Shown: one piece after another, positions 45,615-55,205 of the stretch
Position numbering within the stretch: the stretch's first letter is position 1
How the letters are laid out: the number at the start of each line of letters is the position of its first letter
Source: Photorhabdus sp. CRCIA-P01
GTDB taxonomy: Bacteria > Pseudomonadota > Gammaproteobacteria > Enterobacterales > Enterobacteriaceae
NCBI RefSeq assembly: GCF_003545805.1
Contig: NZ_NMQR01000003.1
Coordinates: forward strand, 124,001 to 188,000
Direction: 5' to 3'
DNA: 64,000 nucleotides
The notes under the pieces: model-generated
The model's database searches: none
Seen by the model: the letters and a program-made list of their open reading frames with translations, nothing else
Told to the model about the DNA's origin: nothing
Position numbers and translations under genes: made by a program

Positions 45615-46034
45615 TTACTTGTCATAGTAACCCGCCTCGTAAGAATTGATGATTCCGTTAATTAATGCTTTTTTCTTCTTATTTGAAATCTGACTATTGT
45701 TGATTTCTTTTGTGTGTACTTTTGGTGAAATGAATATTTCGGACATGCCGATTTCTTGAATTAAATTATCACTCTTAAAATAATTAATTTTTTGCTCAAA
45801 TTCATGTGAACTGATGTTATTCATTCTATCCTTAACTCCTTCTCGATAAAATTGTTCAAAGAATGGAGTCATAAGCTTAATAGAATTATTTACATGTGTT
45901 CCAAAATTAGGGTCAAAATCATCATTAGAGCGATAAACATAATGTCGGGCTTCCCGTTCATAAGGTGGGAGATTTATTGAACAAGAAGATAAAAATAAGA
46001 AAATAGGGAAAAAATATAAAGCACGAGCATGCAT
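45615..46034 (-). CDS. Exc2-like lipoprotein
   Basis: 139 residues with a lipoprotein signal ending FLSSC. The mature start REARHYVYRSNDDFDPNFG with NNSIKLMTPFFEQFYREG recalls the Exc2 family, named for a colicin-plasmid entry-exclusion lipoprotein, though chromosomal copies are of unknown role. The C-terminal 60 residues are Lys/Asn-rich and variable. It stands alone. Family assignment is from memory and not certain. Confidence 0.55.
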   Translation of the reverse strand: MHARALYFFPIFLFLSSCSINLPPYEREARHYVYRSNDDFDPNFGTHVNNSIKLMTPFFEQFYREGVKDRMNNISSHEFEQKINYFKSDNLIQEIGMSEIFISPKVHTKEINNSQISNKKKKALINGIINSYEAGYYDK

Positions 46035-46127
46035 AAAAAATCCTCAGAAATTTTGCTCTAATAGAAGTTACAAGTCTGGCGAAACGAAAACATACGTTAA
46101 AGATGCCTTCTCATCAATAATAGAATG

Positions 46128-46631
46128 TCACATAGATTTTAACGGTAGGAACAATCGACGGCTTCCTGAACTGAGCAGAGAGAAGCCAAATTGTTCATAG
46201 AAGCATTGCGCCTGTTCATCAATGGCATCGACTATCATGGCATAGATGGCGATTTCATTACTGACGGCCAACGTTCGCTTGATAGCATCAACCAGCAGCA
46301 TCCTGCCTACCCCGTGACCTTGAGCTGCCTGGTTTACAGCTAGCCTGCCAAGTAATGCTGTCGGAACAGGATGCCGGGGAAGTTTACGAGCGAGGGCTTC
46401 AGGCAATTGACAGAGTTCAATCGACAGAGTGGAGAGAGTGTAGTAACCCACAATAGTGTTTGGGTATTCCGTGTCAGCCGCTACGAATACTCTGCTGACA
46501 CGGCGTTTCACATCTTGGCGGGCTTGCTTTTGAATGTAATCATCCAGTGAGGAGACACCGCAGTGGAAGCTGGACCTGTCATGCCTGCTGTCTAGAGGCC
46601 CTATGAGTAGATTTAAATAATCATTGGTCAT
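46128..46631 (-). CDS. TacT-like GNAT acetyltransferase toxin
   Basis: 167 residues with the GNAT acetyl-CoA loop LAVNQAAQGHGVGRMLL (around residue 107) and QCFYEQFGF near the C-terminus, where Tyr acts as acid. Members acetylate the amino acid on charged tRNA and stop translation. It overlaps the DUF1778 antitoxin gene by 4 bp, the standard TacA-TacT arrangement. It looks intact, in contrast to the other toxin-antitoxin genes of this window. Confidence 0.9.
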   Translation of the reverse strand: MTNDYLNLLIGPLDSRHDRSSFHCGVSSLDDYIQKQARQDVKRRVSRVFVAADTEYPNTIVGYYTLSTLSIELCQLPEALARKLPRHPVPTALLGRLAVNQAAQGHGVGRMLLVDAIKRTLAVSNEIAIYAMIVDAIDEQAQCFYEQFGFSLLSSGSRRLFLPLKSM

Positions 46632-46915
46632 TTATTAATCACGCGCTGATTATGTTCCTCAAAGGCATCTGCCAGTTTTTTGTTGAAGCGAGCCGGTTTG
46701 GCCAATGCATTAAAGAAAGCTTCGGAGTCTCGGTTATTCAAATTCATAACTTCGTGCTCATGAATGGTTTTTTCGGCATGTGTCAATGCACTTGTCAATA
46801 TAAAATTGCTGACAGTCTTGCCTTCGAAGCTTGCGGCGCGTTCCAGTATTTCTTTAGCGCTATGTTTCAGTCGGAGGTTGATACGGTCCTGCTTGGTGTC
46901 TATGGCTGTATTCAT
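46628..46915 (-). CDS. TacA-like DUF1778 antitoxin
   Basis: 95 residues from ATG 46915 (aaggaagg upstream); the frame extends 13 codons further without a ribosome site. RHH-type N-terminus KQDRINLRLKHSAKEILERA followed by EGKTVSNFILTSAL, then a C-terminal toxin-neutralising helix (FFNALAKPARFNKKLADAF). Neutralises the downstream GNAT toxin and autoregulates. Confidence 0.9.
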   Translation of the reverse strand: MNTAIDTKQDRINLRLKHSAKEILERAASFEGKTVSNFILTSALTHAEKTIHEHEVMNLNNRDSEAFFNALAKPARFNKKLADAFEEHNQRVINK

Positions 46916-47050
46916 AGGAAATACCTTCCTTAGGTGTAGATAATATGAGAGCAATGTACGTCAAAATGGTGCCTTTTTCAATTTTTACAATGACAAAAAT
47001 TACACTTATCTTTTCGAGTCAAGGCTTTTCTTTATAGTTTCATCTAATTT

Positions 47051-50000
47051 CTAACTACTCTGCAATTCCCCCAATTTCTGCTCAATCTGCTGTTGAAAAT
47101 ATTCCGCACGAGTTAATAAAACGGCGATTGTTTTCACATCACAATGTTCACTTTTTTCGATCCGCAGGCAGACACGTATTCCTTGCTGATATTGCATCAG
47201 CGCAAAAGCGCCTTTCATGCGGTGAGCGTGATGCACAACTTTTTCATGGTGTTGCTGGTTTTCCTGTTGTTGCAATTCTGCAATATCTTCCGACATCCCT
47301 TGTTGTATTGCACTGAGTAACTGACGCTCTATAGCCACATCTTGTCGAGCCAACGCTTGAATCTCATCGAATTTCAATGTTGCTTCGTCATTAACTTGTC
47401 GGTAATAACGGGTCATTTCCGCCAGCAATTTACTTTGCACCAGTGGTTTGATCAATACACCATTCATTCCAGCTTCCAAACAACGAGCCTGTTCGGTAGA
47501 AAATGCGTTCGCGGTACATCCCAGAATAATAAATGGCGGTAATTGCCGTAATCGTTCATGTTTTCTCAGTAACTGAGCCAGTTCGTAACCGTTCATCATC
47601 GGCATCTGGCAATCTGTCAGCACGATATCGAAATAGCCCTCCTCCACCAGATTCATGGCCTGTTCGCCGCTTTCAGCTAGCGCGATACGATGGCCCGATG
47701 GTGCTAACTGTAATGACAACACCTGTAAATTGGCTGGTAGATCATCAACCACTAAAATATTCAAAGATTCATGAAGTTCCGTCTCAATGTTTTCGGTTTT
47801 TTCACTTATCGCCTCCTTTTCAATAACAGCGCGCGTAAGCGGTAGCACCACGGTAACCTGTGCACCAACACTGGGCGCACCCGTGATTTTCAGACTGCCA
47901 CCCATTAATTCAACTAACTGTACAGAAATAGGTAATCCCAATCCCGTACCGGTTTTTCCGCCGTTATCTTGTGTCACCTGTACATAGGGCAGTAAAACCG
48001 CTTCATACATGGTTTCTGGAATGCCGCAACCAGTATCAGCAACCACCAGCGTAATTTCATCTTGGTGACTCCCTGGAATAAGCTGATAGCTGGCGCTGAT
48101 CTGTACACTACCCTGCTCGGTAAATTTAATGGCATTACCCAACAGGTTATTGATGACTTGGGTTACGCGTGTCGCGTCCAGTAGATGATAATATTCAGGC
48201 GGCATATCAAACTGATAGGTGAAAAGTAATGCCTTTTCCTTTGCTCGATGGCTAAAAGTTGCCACACAATTTTCCAAAATCGCCTGCAATGATTCCGGCT
48301 TGAGATTCAGCACCATCCGCCCTGATTCTATCTTGGAGAAATCCAGCACATCACCGATGATTCCTTGCAAGGATATAGCCGCCTGCCAGGCGATATGTAA
48401 TGGTGTGGATGGTTGAGTTTGCTGTTTTACCTCCAGATCAAGAATACCGATAATGGCTTGTAGCGGAGTGCGGATTTCATGGCTCATGTGAGCCAGAAAA
48501 TCTGATTTCTCAAGGCTGGCAAGTTCTGCCTTATCACGTTCCTGGCGTAGTTCCTGCGCCAGCAATTTACGCTCGGTCACATCAAACCAGCCACCAATGA
48601 TTCCCTGAACAACGCCTTCGGTATTGCTATAACTTTCGAGCCACAAATAAACGTCTTTATCCTGCCCCTGGATAACAATGTTGCGATCAGAAAAATGTAC
48701 AGGAGCACCTTCCAAACAGCGTAGAAAAATTAGGCTGATTTCTTGCTCATCGGTCGGTTTCAAAAAGCATAGGGAAAAAAGACTACGGCCAATCACTTCA
48801 GATCCAATAGAGCCCATTTCATGTCGAAAATAGAGGTTAGCCGCTGTGATGCACATGGTGGGATCGCAGACAAACATTGGCGTAGGCATGTTATTAAAGA
48901 GTGTTTCCCAGTACGCCAGCAAATTCTGTAAGTTGCTTTCCGCAGTTTTACGTCGTCTGATCTGGTGTGCAAGATAACTGCCCCAAAAAGCCGAGCTTAA
49001 CGCAATCACAAGTAATGCCCCTCCCCACAGCTTCACCCAAGGAGAGATTTTATGGTCATCATAAGGCGTGACATTCGCCATGGATAACCACTTCAACCGT
49101 AATACCCGCAGTTCATTTGGTGGCAGTGCATCAATGCTTTTATTTAATATGTCAACCAGTTGAGGATAGGCCGGTATGATGGCGTATTGTTCCGGTTGCA
49201 ACGAGCCTTTAAAGGATTGAATAGAAATATTGGCGCCGTAGCGGCTTGCTTGTAGGTAATCAGCACTAATCAGGCTATCAAAAGTGGCATCTGCTGCTCC
49301 GGCCAGCACCATGTCAATACCTTGTGTCACACTGTCAACTTCCACGATGGAAATCTCTGGATATTGCTTCAATAGTGACAAAAGTGCGTTGCCGCGCTGA
49401 ATCGCCACCCGATGGTGTTTAAGTTGTTCAAACTCATAAGGCGCATTACGCTCACTGCGCGTGATCATCACCCATTCCACGGTACCATAGGGATGACTGA
49501 AAGAGAGCCAACGGCGACGTTCGGGCGTGTTGATCATGGAGGTCATTTGCGCTTCGCCATCTTCTAACCGTTTTTTAATGCCTACTGCATCATCTGTTGG
49601 GATGAAATTAAAGGTGATGCCACTTTTTTCCCCCAGTAGACGTAAAATGTCTACATCCAGTCCGGTGATTTGACCGTTTTTATCCAGAAAGGAATAAGGC
49701 GGTACATTGCGATTCAGTGCCACATTGACGACAGGATTTCTTTTAATCCAGGCTTTTTCTTGCGACGAAAATATTGCTGCGTCGTTATTGTTGCCCAACG
49801 CCAGTCCAGAAATCCAACGTTCATAAACTTTATTTCTGATGGCATGAGGAATGGATGTCAAAATCAGATTGACCGCTTCAACCATGCCATCACCGTTGTG
49901 ACCAAGAAAATCATACCGTTCCCCGAATGAAATATCCCGGCGGTAAGTCAATCCGGTAAACGGACGAAAAGCCAGTAAATAGGCAATCTGGCTTTGTCCA

Positions 50001-50665
50001 TCCAGATAGGCATCCATTTCGCCATCCACGACGGCCTGTATCCCTTCTTGCTGATTTTTTGCTATTAAAATATTGCGGTAATGTTTATGTAATTGCTTAA
50101 TGACATTCGGATCACTGCTGGGTGCCGCCATAATATTCATTTTGGCAAATGGCATATTGACTTGTTCTTTGCGCATAATCAGGGCAAGTGGTTGTACCAG
50201 AATTGGGTAAGTGTCATTTGCTTCATTGCCTGATTGTGATGAGGCGGAATTCGATAACAACTGGATATCTCCACGTTGCAACGCTTTATAAGCTGATTCC
50301 CAGTTGCCAAATAGCCGTACTTCCACCGGCCTTTTCAGCACAGTTTCAATCAAGCGCAGATAATCAGCATAAATCCCTTCCAACTTGCCGTCCCAACGAT
50401 GGATAACCAATGGCGCACCGATACAGCAGAGAATGCCGACTTTTAATGTCGGGAAGCGTGAGGGAAGAACCGCTTGTTCTTTAATGGGCAACGGCAAAAA
50501 TTCCTGCGACTCTTGCGTGATGTTTGAATAAAACTCCACCGGTAATCCATTGGCAGGCAGTTCTTGCGCATTGCGATACTCGAATAGGTTGAGACTCCAG
50601 CCAGATAGCGGTAACAGTAATACCAACGGGGCAAACCATCGCCATTCTTTGCGCCAGCACGTCAT
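47051..50665 (-). CDS. BvgS-like hybrid sensor histidine kinase
   Basis: 1204 residues, periplasmic and cytoplasmic parts in the unorthodox order of BvgS/EvgS: signal peptide; two solute-binding (VFT) domains, about 60-290 and 305-535; one membrane helix near 545-566; PAS about 585-700; HisKA with H729 (MSHEIRTPL); HATPase (NAIKF, DTGCGIP, GTGLGL); receiver with D1018 (LTDCQMPM); and HPt with His near 1148 (HAHRMKGAF). This makes a four-step phosphorelay sensor. It lies 3 bp after the response regulator gene and just downstream of the T6SS operon. Confidence 0.92.
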   Translation of the reverse strand: MTCWRKEWRWFAPLVLLLPLSGWSLNLFEYRNAQELPANGLPVEFYSNITQESQEFLPLPIKEQAVLPSRFPTLKVGILCCIGAPLVIHRWDGKLEGIYADYLRLIETVLKRPVEVRLFGNWESAYKALQRGDIQLLSNSASSQSGNEANDTYPILVQPLALIMRKEQVNMPFAKMNIMAAPSSDPNVIKQLHKHYRNILIAKNQQEGIQAVVDGEMDAYLDGQSQIAYLLAFRPFTGLTYRRDISFGERYDFLGHNGDGMVEAVNLILTSIPHAIRNKVYERWISGLALGNNNDAAIFSSQEKAWIKRNPVVNVALNRNVPPYSFLDKNGQITGLDVDILRLLGEKSGITFNFIPTDDAVGIKKRLEDGEAQMTSMINTPERRRWLSFSHPYGTVEWVMITRSERNAPYEFEQLKHHRVAIQRGNALLSLLKQYPEISIVEVDSVTQGIDMVLAGAADATFDSLISADYLQASRYGANISIQSFKGSLQPEQYAIIPAYPQLVDILNKSIDALPPNELRVLRLKWLSMANVTPYDDHKISPWVKLWGGALLVIALSSAFWGSYLAHQIRRRKTAESNLQNLLAYWETLFNNMPTPMFVCDPTMCITAANLYFRHEMGSIGSEVIGRSLFSLCFLKPTDEQEISLIFLRCLEGAPVHFSDRNIVIQGQDKDVYLWLESYSNTEGVVQGIIGGWFDVTERKLLAQELRQERDKAELASLEKSDFLAHMSHEIRTPLQAIIGILDLEVKQQTQPSTPLHIAWQAAISLQGIIGDVLDFSKIESGRMVLNLKPESLQAILENCVATFSHRAKEKALLFTYQFDMPPEYYHLLDATRVTQVINNLLGNAIKFTEQGSVQISASYQLIPGSHQDEITLVVADTGCGIPETMYEAVLLPYVQVTQDNGGKTGTGLGLPISVQLVELMGGSLKITGAPSVGAQVTVVLPLTRAVIEKEAISEKTENIETELHESLNILVVDDLPANLQVLSLQLAPSGHRIALAESGEQAMNLVEEGYFDIVLTDCQMPMMNGYELAQLLRKHERLRQLPPFIILGCTANAFSTEQARCLEAGMNGVLIKPLVQSKLLAEMTRYYRQVNDEATLKFDEIQALARQDVAIERQLLSAIQQGMSEDIAELQQQENQQHHEKVVHHAHRMKGAFALMQYQQGIRVCLRIEKSEHCDVKTIAVLLTRAEYFQQQIEQKLGELQSS

Positions 50666-50668
50666 GGC

Positions 50669-51295
50669 TTATAGCCCTAGCCCAATCTGATGCAAATAAT
50701 TATAAAGTGCGGCTTCATTATCTAACCCTAGCTTTTTCATTGCGCTGATTTTTTGTGCGCTGATCGTCTGCTTAGTACGGTATAAACGCGCGGCAATATC
50801 ATTCACGCTTAACCCTTGTCCCAACAATTTAATCACTTCCAATTCTTTGCTGGTTAGCGTTTTTACAACTTCCTCGTCCGGTGATTCGAGAAATTGTTCA
50901 CTTAAATAGGGTTCATAACGTCCGGTTGTACTGTACAACCCTTTTACCAGCTCATGGGATAAACTGTTTTTGTTCAAAATCGCTTTTACTTTGTAATCAA
51001 TTAATGAAGCAATGATTTTCCGGTCGCTGATCATCGTAATCACCACAATCGGCAAATTCGGATACTGTTCCCGTATTCGGCTAATCATCCTCAGACCGTC
51101 GATCTGGTTATTACCCGGCATAATGAAATCCGTAATCAGCATATCCGTTTCTTTTTCCTCCAGCAGAGAGAAAAGCGAAGTGACATCATGGGCTTCCCCC
51201 ACAATCTGGTAATTCTCCGGCAATGTTGCCAGTATCGTACGTAGTCCTAATAAAAATACCGGATGATCGTCGGCAATAATGACTCGTTTGGGCAT
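50669..51295 (-). CDS. LuxR/NarL-type response regulator (BvgA/EvgA-like)
   Basis: 208 residues. Receiver with ADDHP at the start and the phospho-Asp in LITDFIMPG, then a LuxR-type HTH (LTSKELEVIKLLGQGLSVND, then IAARLYRTKQTISAQK). Order and length are those of BvgA/EvgA/RcsB-type partners. Translationally close to the kinase (3-bp gap) and 16 bp after the MASE1 gene. The target genes are unknown; the T6SS next door is an obvious candidate. Confidence 0.9.
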   Translation of the reverse strand: MPKRVIIADDHPVFLLGLRTILATLPENYQIVGEAHDVTSLFSLLEEKETDMLITDFIMPGNNQIDGLRMISRIREQYPNLPIVVITMISDRKIIASLIDYKVKAILNKNSLSHELVKGLYSTTGRYEPYLSEQFLESPDEEVVKTLTSKELEVIKLLGQGLSVNDIAARLYRTKQTISAQKISAMKKLGLDNEAALYNYLHQIGLGL

Positions 51296-51311
51296 GGGTT
51301 ATTTCTCCAGA

Positions 51312-52553
51312 TTATTTTCTATTGACTATTTCACGTATCGTTCCTTCAATAAAACCGGCGTTTTCTCCCACATGGACGATTAAGGCGATAATGACCAGAT
51401 TAAATTCGCCTTTGCCATCGGCAATCCGAATTTTTAGTGTCTGTGGTATTTGCGAGACTGAATGTTTAAGCTGTTCGATTTTATGCCGATCTTCCCGATG
51501 TACCCAAGCCATCAATTGCGACCAGGAGGCCGGTGCTTTTCCGCGCCGCATCCAGGCAGCATCATTATGATGCCAGTACAGATGTCCTTTGGCGCTTAAC
51601 CGAAAGCAATTCACCTGTTCTTGATCCAGCATGGCTCTCATTAACAGAAAACGCGCTTTGCGGAGATGTAATACATTGATTATGTTAGATAAAAAACTAC
51701 AGCATAATAATGCGGGCAAGGTCAATGCTGTACTGTACCAAGCCGCTATCTGCACATTTTGTTGGAGATTGGTTAACGGAGATGAGAATGGCCCAAGACC
51801 AAAAATGGTGGCACTCACGATCCCCACCGTACACAGGGATAAAAAGCTGCTTAATACCAGCAGATTACCACTGAGTGCTAGCAGCATCGGCAAACTAAAG
51901 GAAAACAGCAGTGCGATCCCTTGCCAGTGAATTTTCCCAGCTTCCGGTGGTGGACTGATGAACAATGCTGTCATGGCAAATAGGGCCACCAGCCATAAGC
52001 CATGGATTTTCCAGTTCCCAACTCCATTTTTCTCATGGGTGATGTAGTAGATAACACACAGCGTAAGTGGTAGATAACTCAACACTGAGCCTACGATAAT
52101 CGGTAATGAAACCGATATGTCGGTAGGATAACCAAAGAGATGAAGTATCCATTTCGCGATAAATCGCTCAATGATTCCACTTAACGAACAGAGTACGGTC
52201 AGGCTAATGATGTCCCTTGCCCGCTTCGGCGCCCACATGACACCGTAAAAAAACTGCCAGATCAGCGCTGTTACCACCAGCATCATCACATTGATGCTGG
52301 AAAAGATCAGCGATACGTTTACCGGTCTTCCATACCACTGACTGGCAGTTAGCGAAATCAAGGCGCCCGTCATTAACCAGACCGGCCAATACCGTGGCGT
52401 CCTGACGCAAAAAATGCCTTGTAACAAGCCTGCCGGAAACCATACCAGTGATGACAGACTCCATGCATCCCGTACCTGTAGGCTTAACAGTGCCAGCGCG
52501 AAATTGACCAATGTAAAAATAAACCAGAAGATCACTATCTTTTTCATTTTCAT
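51312..52553 (-). CDS. MASE1-type membrane sensor protein with PAS-like tail
   Basis: 413 residues. About eight hydrophobic segments in residues 5-300 (WSLSSLVWFPAGLLQGIF, YWPVWLMTGALISL and so on) fit a MASE1-type integral sensor domain. The last 110 residues (LLMRAMLDQEQVNCFRLSAK, then WVHREDRHKIEQ) look like a PAS domain with the PAS start HREDR. There is no kinase, GGDEF or EAL output. It is in one unit with the response regulator and hybrid kinase, so it may act as an accessory signal input. Confidence 0.7.
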   Translation of the reverse strand: MKMKKIVIFWFIFTLVNFALALLSLQVRDAWSLSSLVWFPAGLLQGIFCVRTPRYWPVWLMTGALISLTASQWYGRPVNVSLIFSSINVMMLVVTALIWQFFYGVMWAPKRARDIISLTVLCSLSGIIERFIAKWILHLFGYPTDISVSLPIIVGSVLSYLPLTLCVIYYITHEKNGVGNWKIHGLWLVALFAMTALFISPPPEAGKIHWQGIALLFSFSLPMLLALSGNLLVLSSFLSLCTVGIVSATIFGLGPFSSPLTNLQQNVQIAAWYSTALTLPALLCCSFLSNIINVLHLRKARFLLMRAMLDQEQVNCFRLSAKGHLYWHHNDAAWMRRGKAPASWSQLMAWVHREDRHKIEQLKHSVSQIPQTLKIRIADGKGEFNLVIIALIVHVGENAGFIEGTIREIVNRK

Positions 52554-52622
52554 CGGGATCTATTCCGTAACACTGATGTTACATCGTAAGATAATAATAG
52601 CAGAGATGTGCTCTTACTACCC

Positions 52623-55205
52623 TTAGTTGATAATATTAGATGGTAATAGTTTCTTTTGGTCTGAGTGTAACTGTACTTGACCGTCTATAACATCCATCCA
52701 GACATCCTGATTGACTGGCACATCACCTAGTAACAATTGATCTGATAACAACGGCAGGACAAACTGTGTTAACAGGTTGTCAATTTCACGGGCACCGCTT
52801 TCCGCGATCTGGCACCCTTTAGCGATAAAATCCACCAACGTGTCGCTATAGTGCAATGCACATTGGGTTGATTGACGATAACGTGCGACAACTTTATTCA
52901 GTTTATGACGCACAATGGTATGCAGAATTTCGCCATGTACCGGCAGATAAGGAATAACCTGCAAACGGCCTAAAAATGCCGGTGTAAAAATACGTTGCAG
53001 CTCTGGTCGGATAATCTCCTGAATATCTTCCAGGGTGGCCGGGCGGTTTTCCCCCTGTTCTTTTACGCCGTGCATTGCCGCCCGCATTACCAAATCTGAT
53101 GCTGCATTGGTGGTCGGGATAATCAGCGTATTGCGAAAGTTAATCTGTTGCCCCTCGGCATCTTCCATCATGCCTTTATCGAACACCTGAAAGAATAACT
53201 CCAGTACATCGGGGTGAGCTTTCTCCACTTCATCAAGTAACACTACGCTATAAGGTTGGCGTCGAACCGCTTCGGTTAATACACCACCCTGTCCATAACC
53301 GACGTAACCTGGGGGAGAACCTTTCAGACCAGAAACCGAATGGGCTTCCTGATATTCCGACATGTTAATTGTGATCAAATGATGCTCACCGCCATACAAT
53401 TCATGCGCCAGCGCTAAGGCAGTTTCGGTTTTCCCCACACCCGAAGGCCCCGCGAGCATAAATACTCCGGTAGGTTTGACCGGGTCCGCCAGTTGTGCTT
53501 TAGCAATCCGAATTTGGCGTGCTATCTGGCTGAGTGCATGAGCTTGTCCCATGACCCGTTGGCCGAGACGGGTTTCCAACCGACGCAACACATCACGTTC
53601 ATTTTCTACCATCCGGCCAAGGGGGATTCCTGTCCAACCGGCAATAATGTCTGCGACACAGGCGGCATCAACACAGTCAAAGACATAAGCGTGCTGATGG
53701 TGGCGCTGATGCAGTTCCGCACGTAACACGGGTAGCCGCTCGTCATGTTCTTCACAGGTGAGGATGTCATTGACCAACTGACGTTGAGCGTGATATTCAG
53801 GCAAAATTTCTGCCAGTGATGCCTGCAATTCGGTCTGACGCTGTGCCAATTTCTGTAACTGGGTTTCATGTCCACCTTCACGCAGTAGTGCTTCCTGCTC
53901 GCTAGCAATGTTTGCCAGCATGGCACGCAGATCTTCAATCGGCGCCGGTTCATCCGTCTGTGAAACTGCAACGCGAGCACAGGCGCTATCCAACAAGCTA
54001 ACCGATTTATCCGGCAACTGACGTCCAGTGATATAACGGTTGGCTAACGTAACTGCTTCTGTGACCGCTTCTGCAAGCACTTTGACGCCATGATGTTTTT
54101 CCATTGCCGGTGTCATGGCGCGTAACATCGCGATTGCCAGCTCTGGCGAAGGTTCTTCAACTTTGATCACTTGAAAACGGCGGGCTAACGCGGCGTCTTT
54201 TTCAAAGTACTTCTTATATTCAGACCAGGTGGTTGCCGCAATCGCCCGTAATTCGCCACGTGCCAGCGCAGGTTTCAACAGATTGGCTGCATCGTTTTGT
54301 CCGGCTTGGCCGCCTGCGCCAATCAGTGTATGTGCTTCGTCGATAAACAGAATCACTGGTGTAGGATACCCCCTCACCTCATCCAATAATTTTTGCAAGC
54401 GGCTTTCAAACTCGCCTTTTACGCTGGCGCCCGCTTGTAACAGCCCCATATCCAACGTAAATAATTCAGCCTGCGCCAAAACTTTCGGGACACGGCCATC
54501 AACGATCCGCTGAGCGAGTCCCTCGATCAGCGCGGTTTTGCCGACACCCGCTTCACCAGTTAACAATGGGTTGTTTTGGCGACGGCGTAATAGCACATCA
54601 ATTAATTGGCGAATCTCCCGCTCACGCCCTAAAACCGGGTCGAGTTTATTGTCACGCGCCGCCTGTGTCAGGTGATGCGTGTATTGCGCCAGTGCGGATT
54701 GAGTATTATCCCCGACAGGCGTCGTAATGTGTTGCGATTCCGTATGTGTCTGTGTACGCAACCACTGTTCTATTTCGTCGGTGTTACCCTGTAACGCTTG
54801 CTGTAACTCCGAGGTAAGTGAATGGTGCAGTGACGGATTCATGAGCAGTGCCACAATCAATGCCTGAGCGGTAATCTGTGATGCTCCCCAGTGAGTACTG
54901 GCGTACATCCAGGTCTGTTCTATCCATTCAGTCAGGCTGGTAGCCAGTACCGGCGGACGATGGTTACCACTGCGTAATAATGTCAGGGACCGTTGGCAGG
55001 CATTCAGCAATGTCATGGCCTCAATACCGCCGTGGTGACACACTTGTTGCATCGTCGGAAGCTGTTTTTCAAACAAAGCCAACAGCAAATGTTCAATTTC
55101 CACTTCATGATGGGTGCGCCGCACTGCCAGATTAACTGCCTCATCAAGGCATTGACGGGCTTCTACCGTTAATTTACTGACGATCTGTTTAAGATAATTA
55201 CTCAC
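52623..55205 (-). CDS. tssH: T6SS AAA+ ATPase TssH (ClpV)
   Basis: 860 residues, a ClpB-type double AAA+ protein. ClpN domain in residues 1-150; first Walker A GEAGVGKT (217-224) with ILFIDEAHT; second Walker A GPSGVGKT with [12 protein letters not shown]; sensor and C-terminal D2-small domain to the end. In the T6SS setting it is ClpV, which disassembles the contracted TssB/TssC sheath. Its start overlaps the tssM stop by 8 bp. Confidence 0.93.
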   Translation of the reverse strand: MSNYLKQIVSKLTVEARQCLDEAVNLAVRRTHHEVEIEHLLLALFEKQLPTMQQVCHHGGIEAMTLLNACQRSLTLLRSGNHRPPVLATSLTEWIEQTWMYASTHWGASQITAQALIVALLMNPSLHHSLTSELQQALQGNTDEIEQWLRTQTHTESQHITTPVGDNTQSALAQYTHHLTQAARDNKLDPVLGREREIRQLIDVLLRRRQNNPLLTGEAGVGKTALIEGLAQRIVDGRVPKVLAQAELFTLDMGLLQAGASVKGEFESRLQKLLDEVRGYPTPVILFIDEAHTLIGAGGQAGQNDAANLLKPALARGELRAIAATTWSEYKKYFEKDAALARRFQVIKVEEPSPELAIAMLRAMTPAMEKHHGVKVLAEAVTEAVTLANRYITGRQLPDKSVSLLDSACARVAVSQTDEPAPIEDLRAMLANIASEQEALLREGGHETQLQKLAQRQTELQASLAEILPEYHAQRQLVNDILTCEEHDERLPVLRAELHQRHHQHAYVFDCVDAACVADIIAGWTGIPLGRMVENERDVLRRLETRLGQRVMGQAHALSQIARQIRIAKAQLADPVKPTGVFMLAGPSGVGKTETALALAHELYGGEHHLITINMSEYQEAHSVSGLKGSPPGYVGYGQGGVLTEAVRRQPYSVVLLDEVEKAHPDVLELFFQVFDKGMMEDAEGQQINFRNTLIIPTTNAASDLVMRAAMHGVKEQGENRPATLEDIQEIIRPELQRIFTPAFLGRLQVIPYLPVHGEILHTIVRHKLNKVVARYRQSTQCALHYSDTLVDFIAKGCQIAESGAREIDNLLTQFVLPLLSDQLLLGDVPVNQDVWMDVIDGQVQLHSDQKKLLPSNIIN

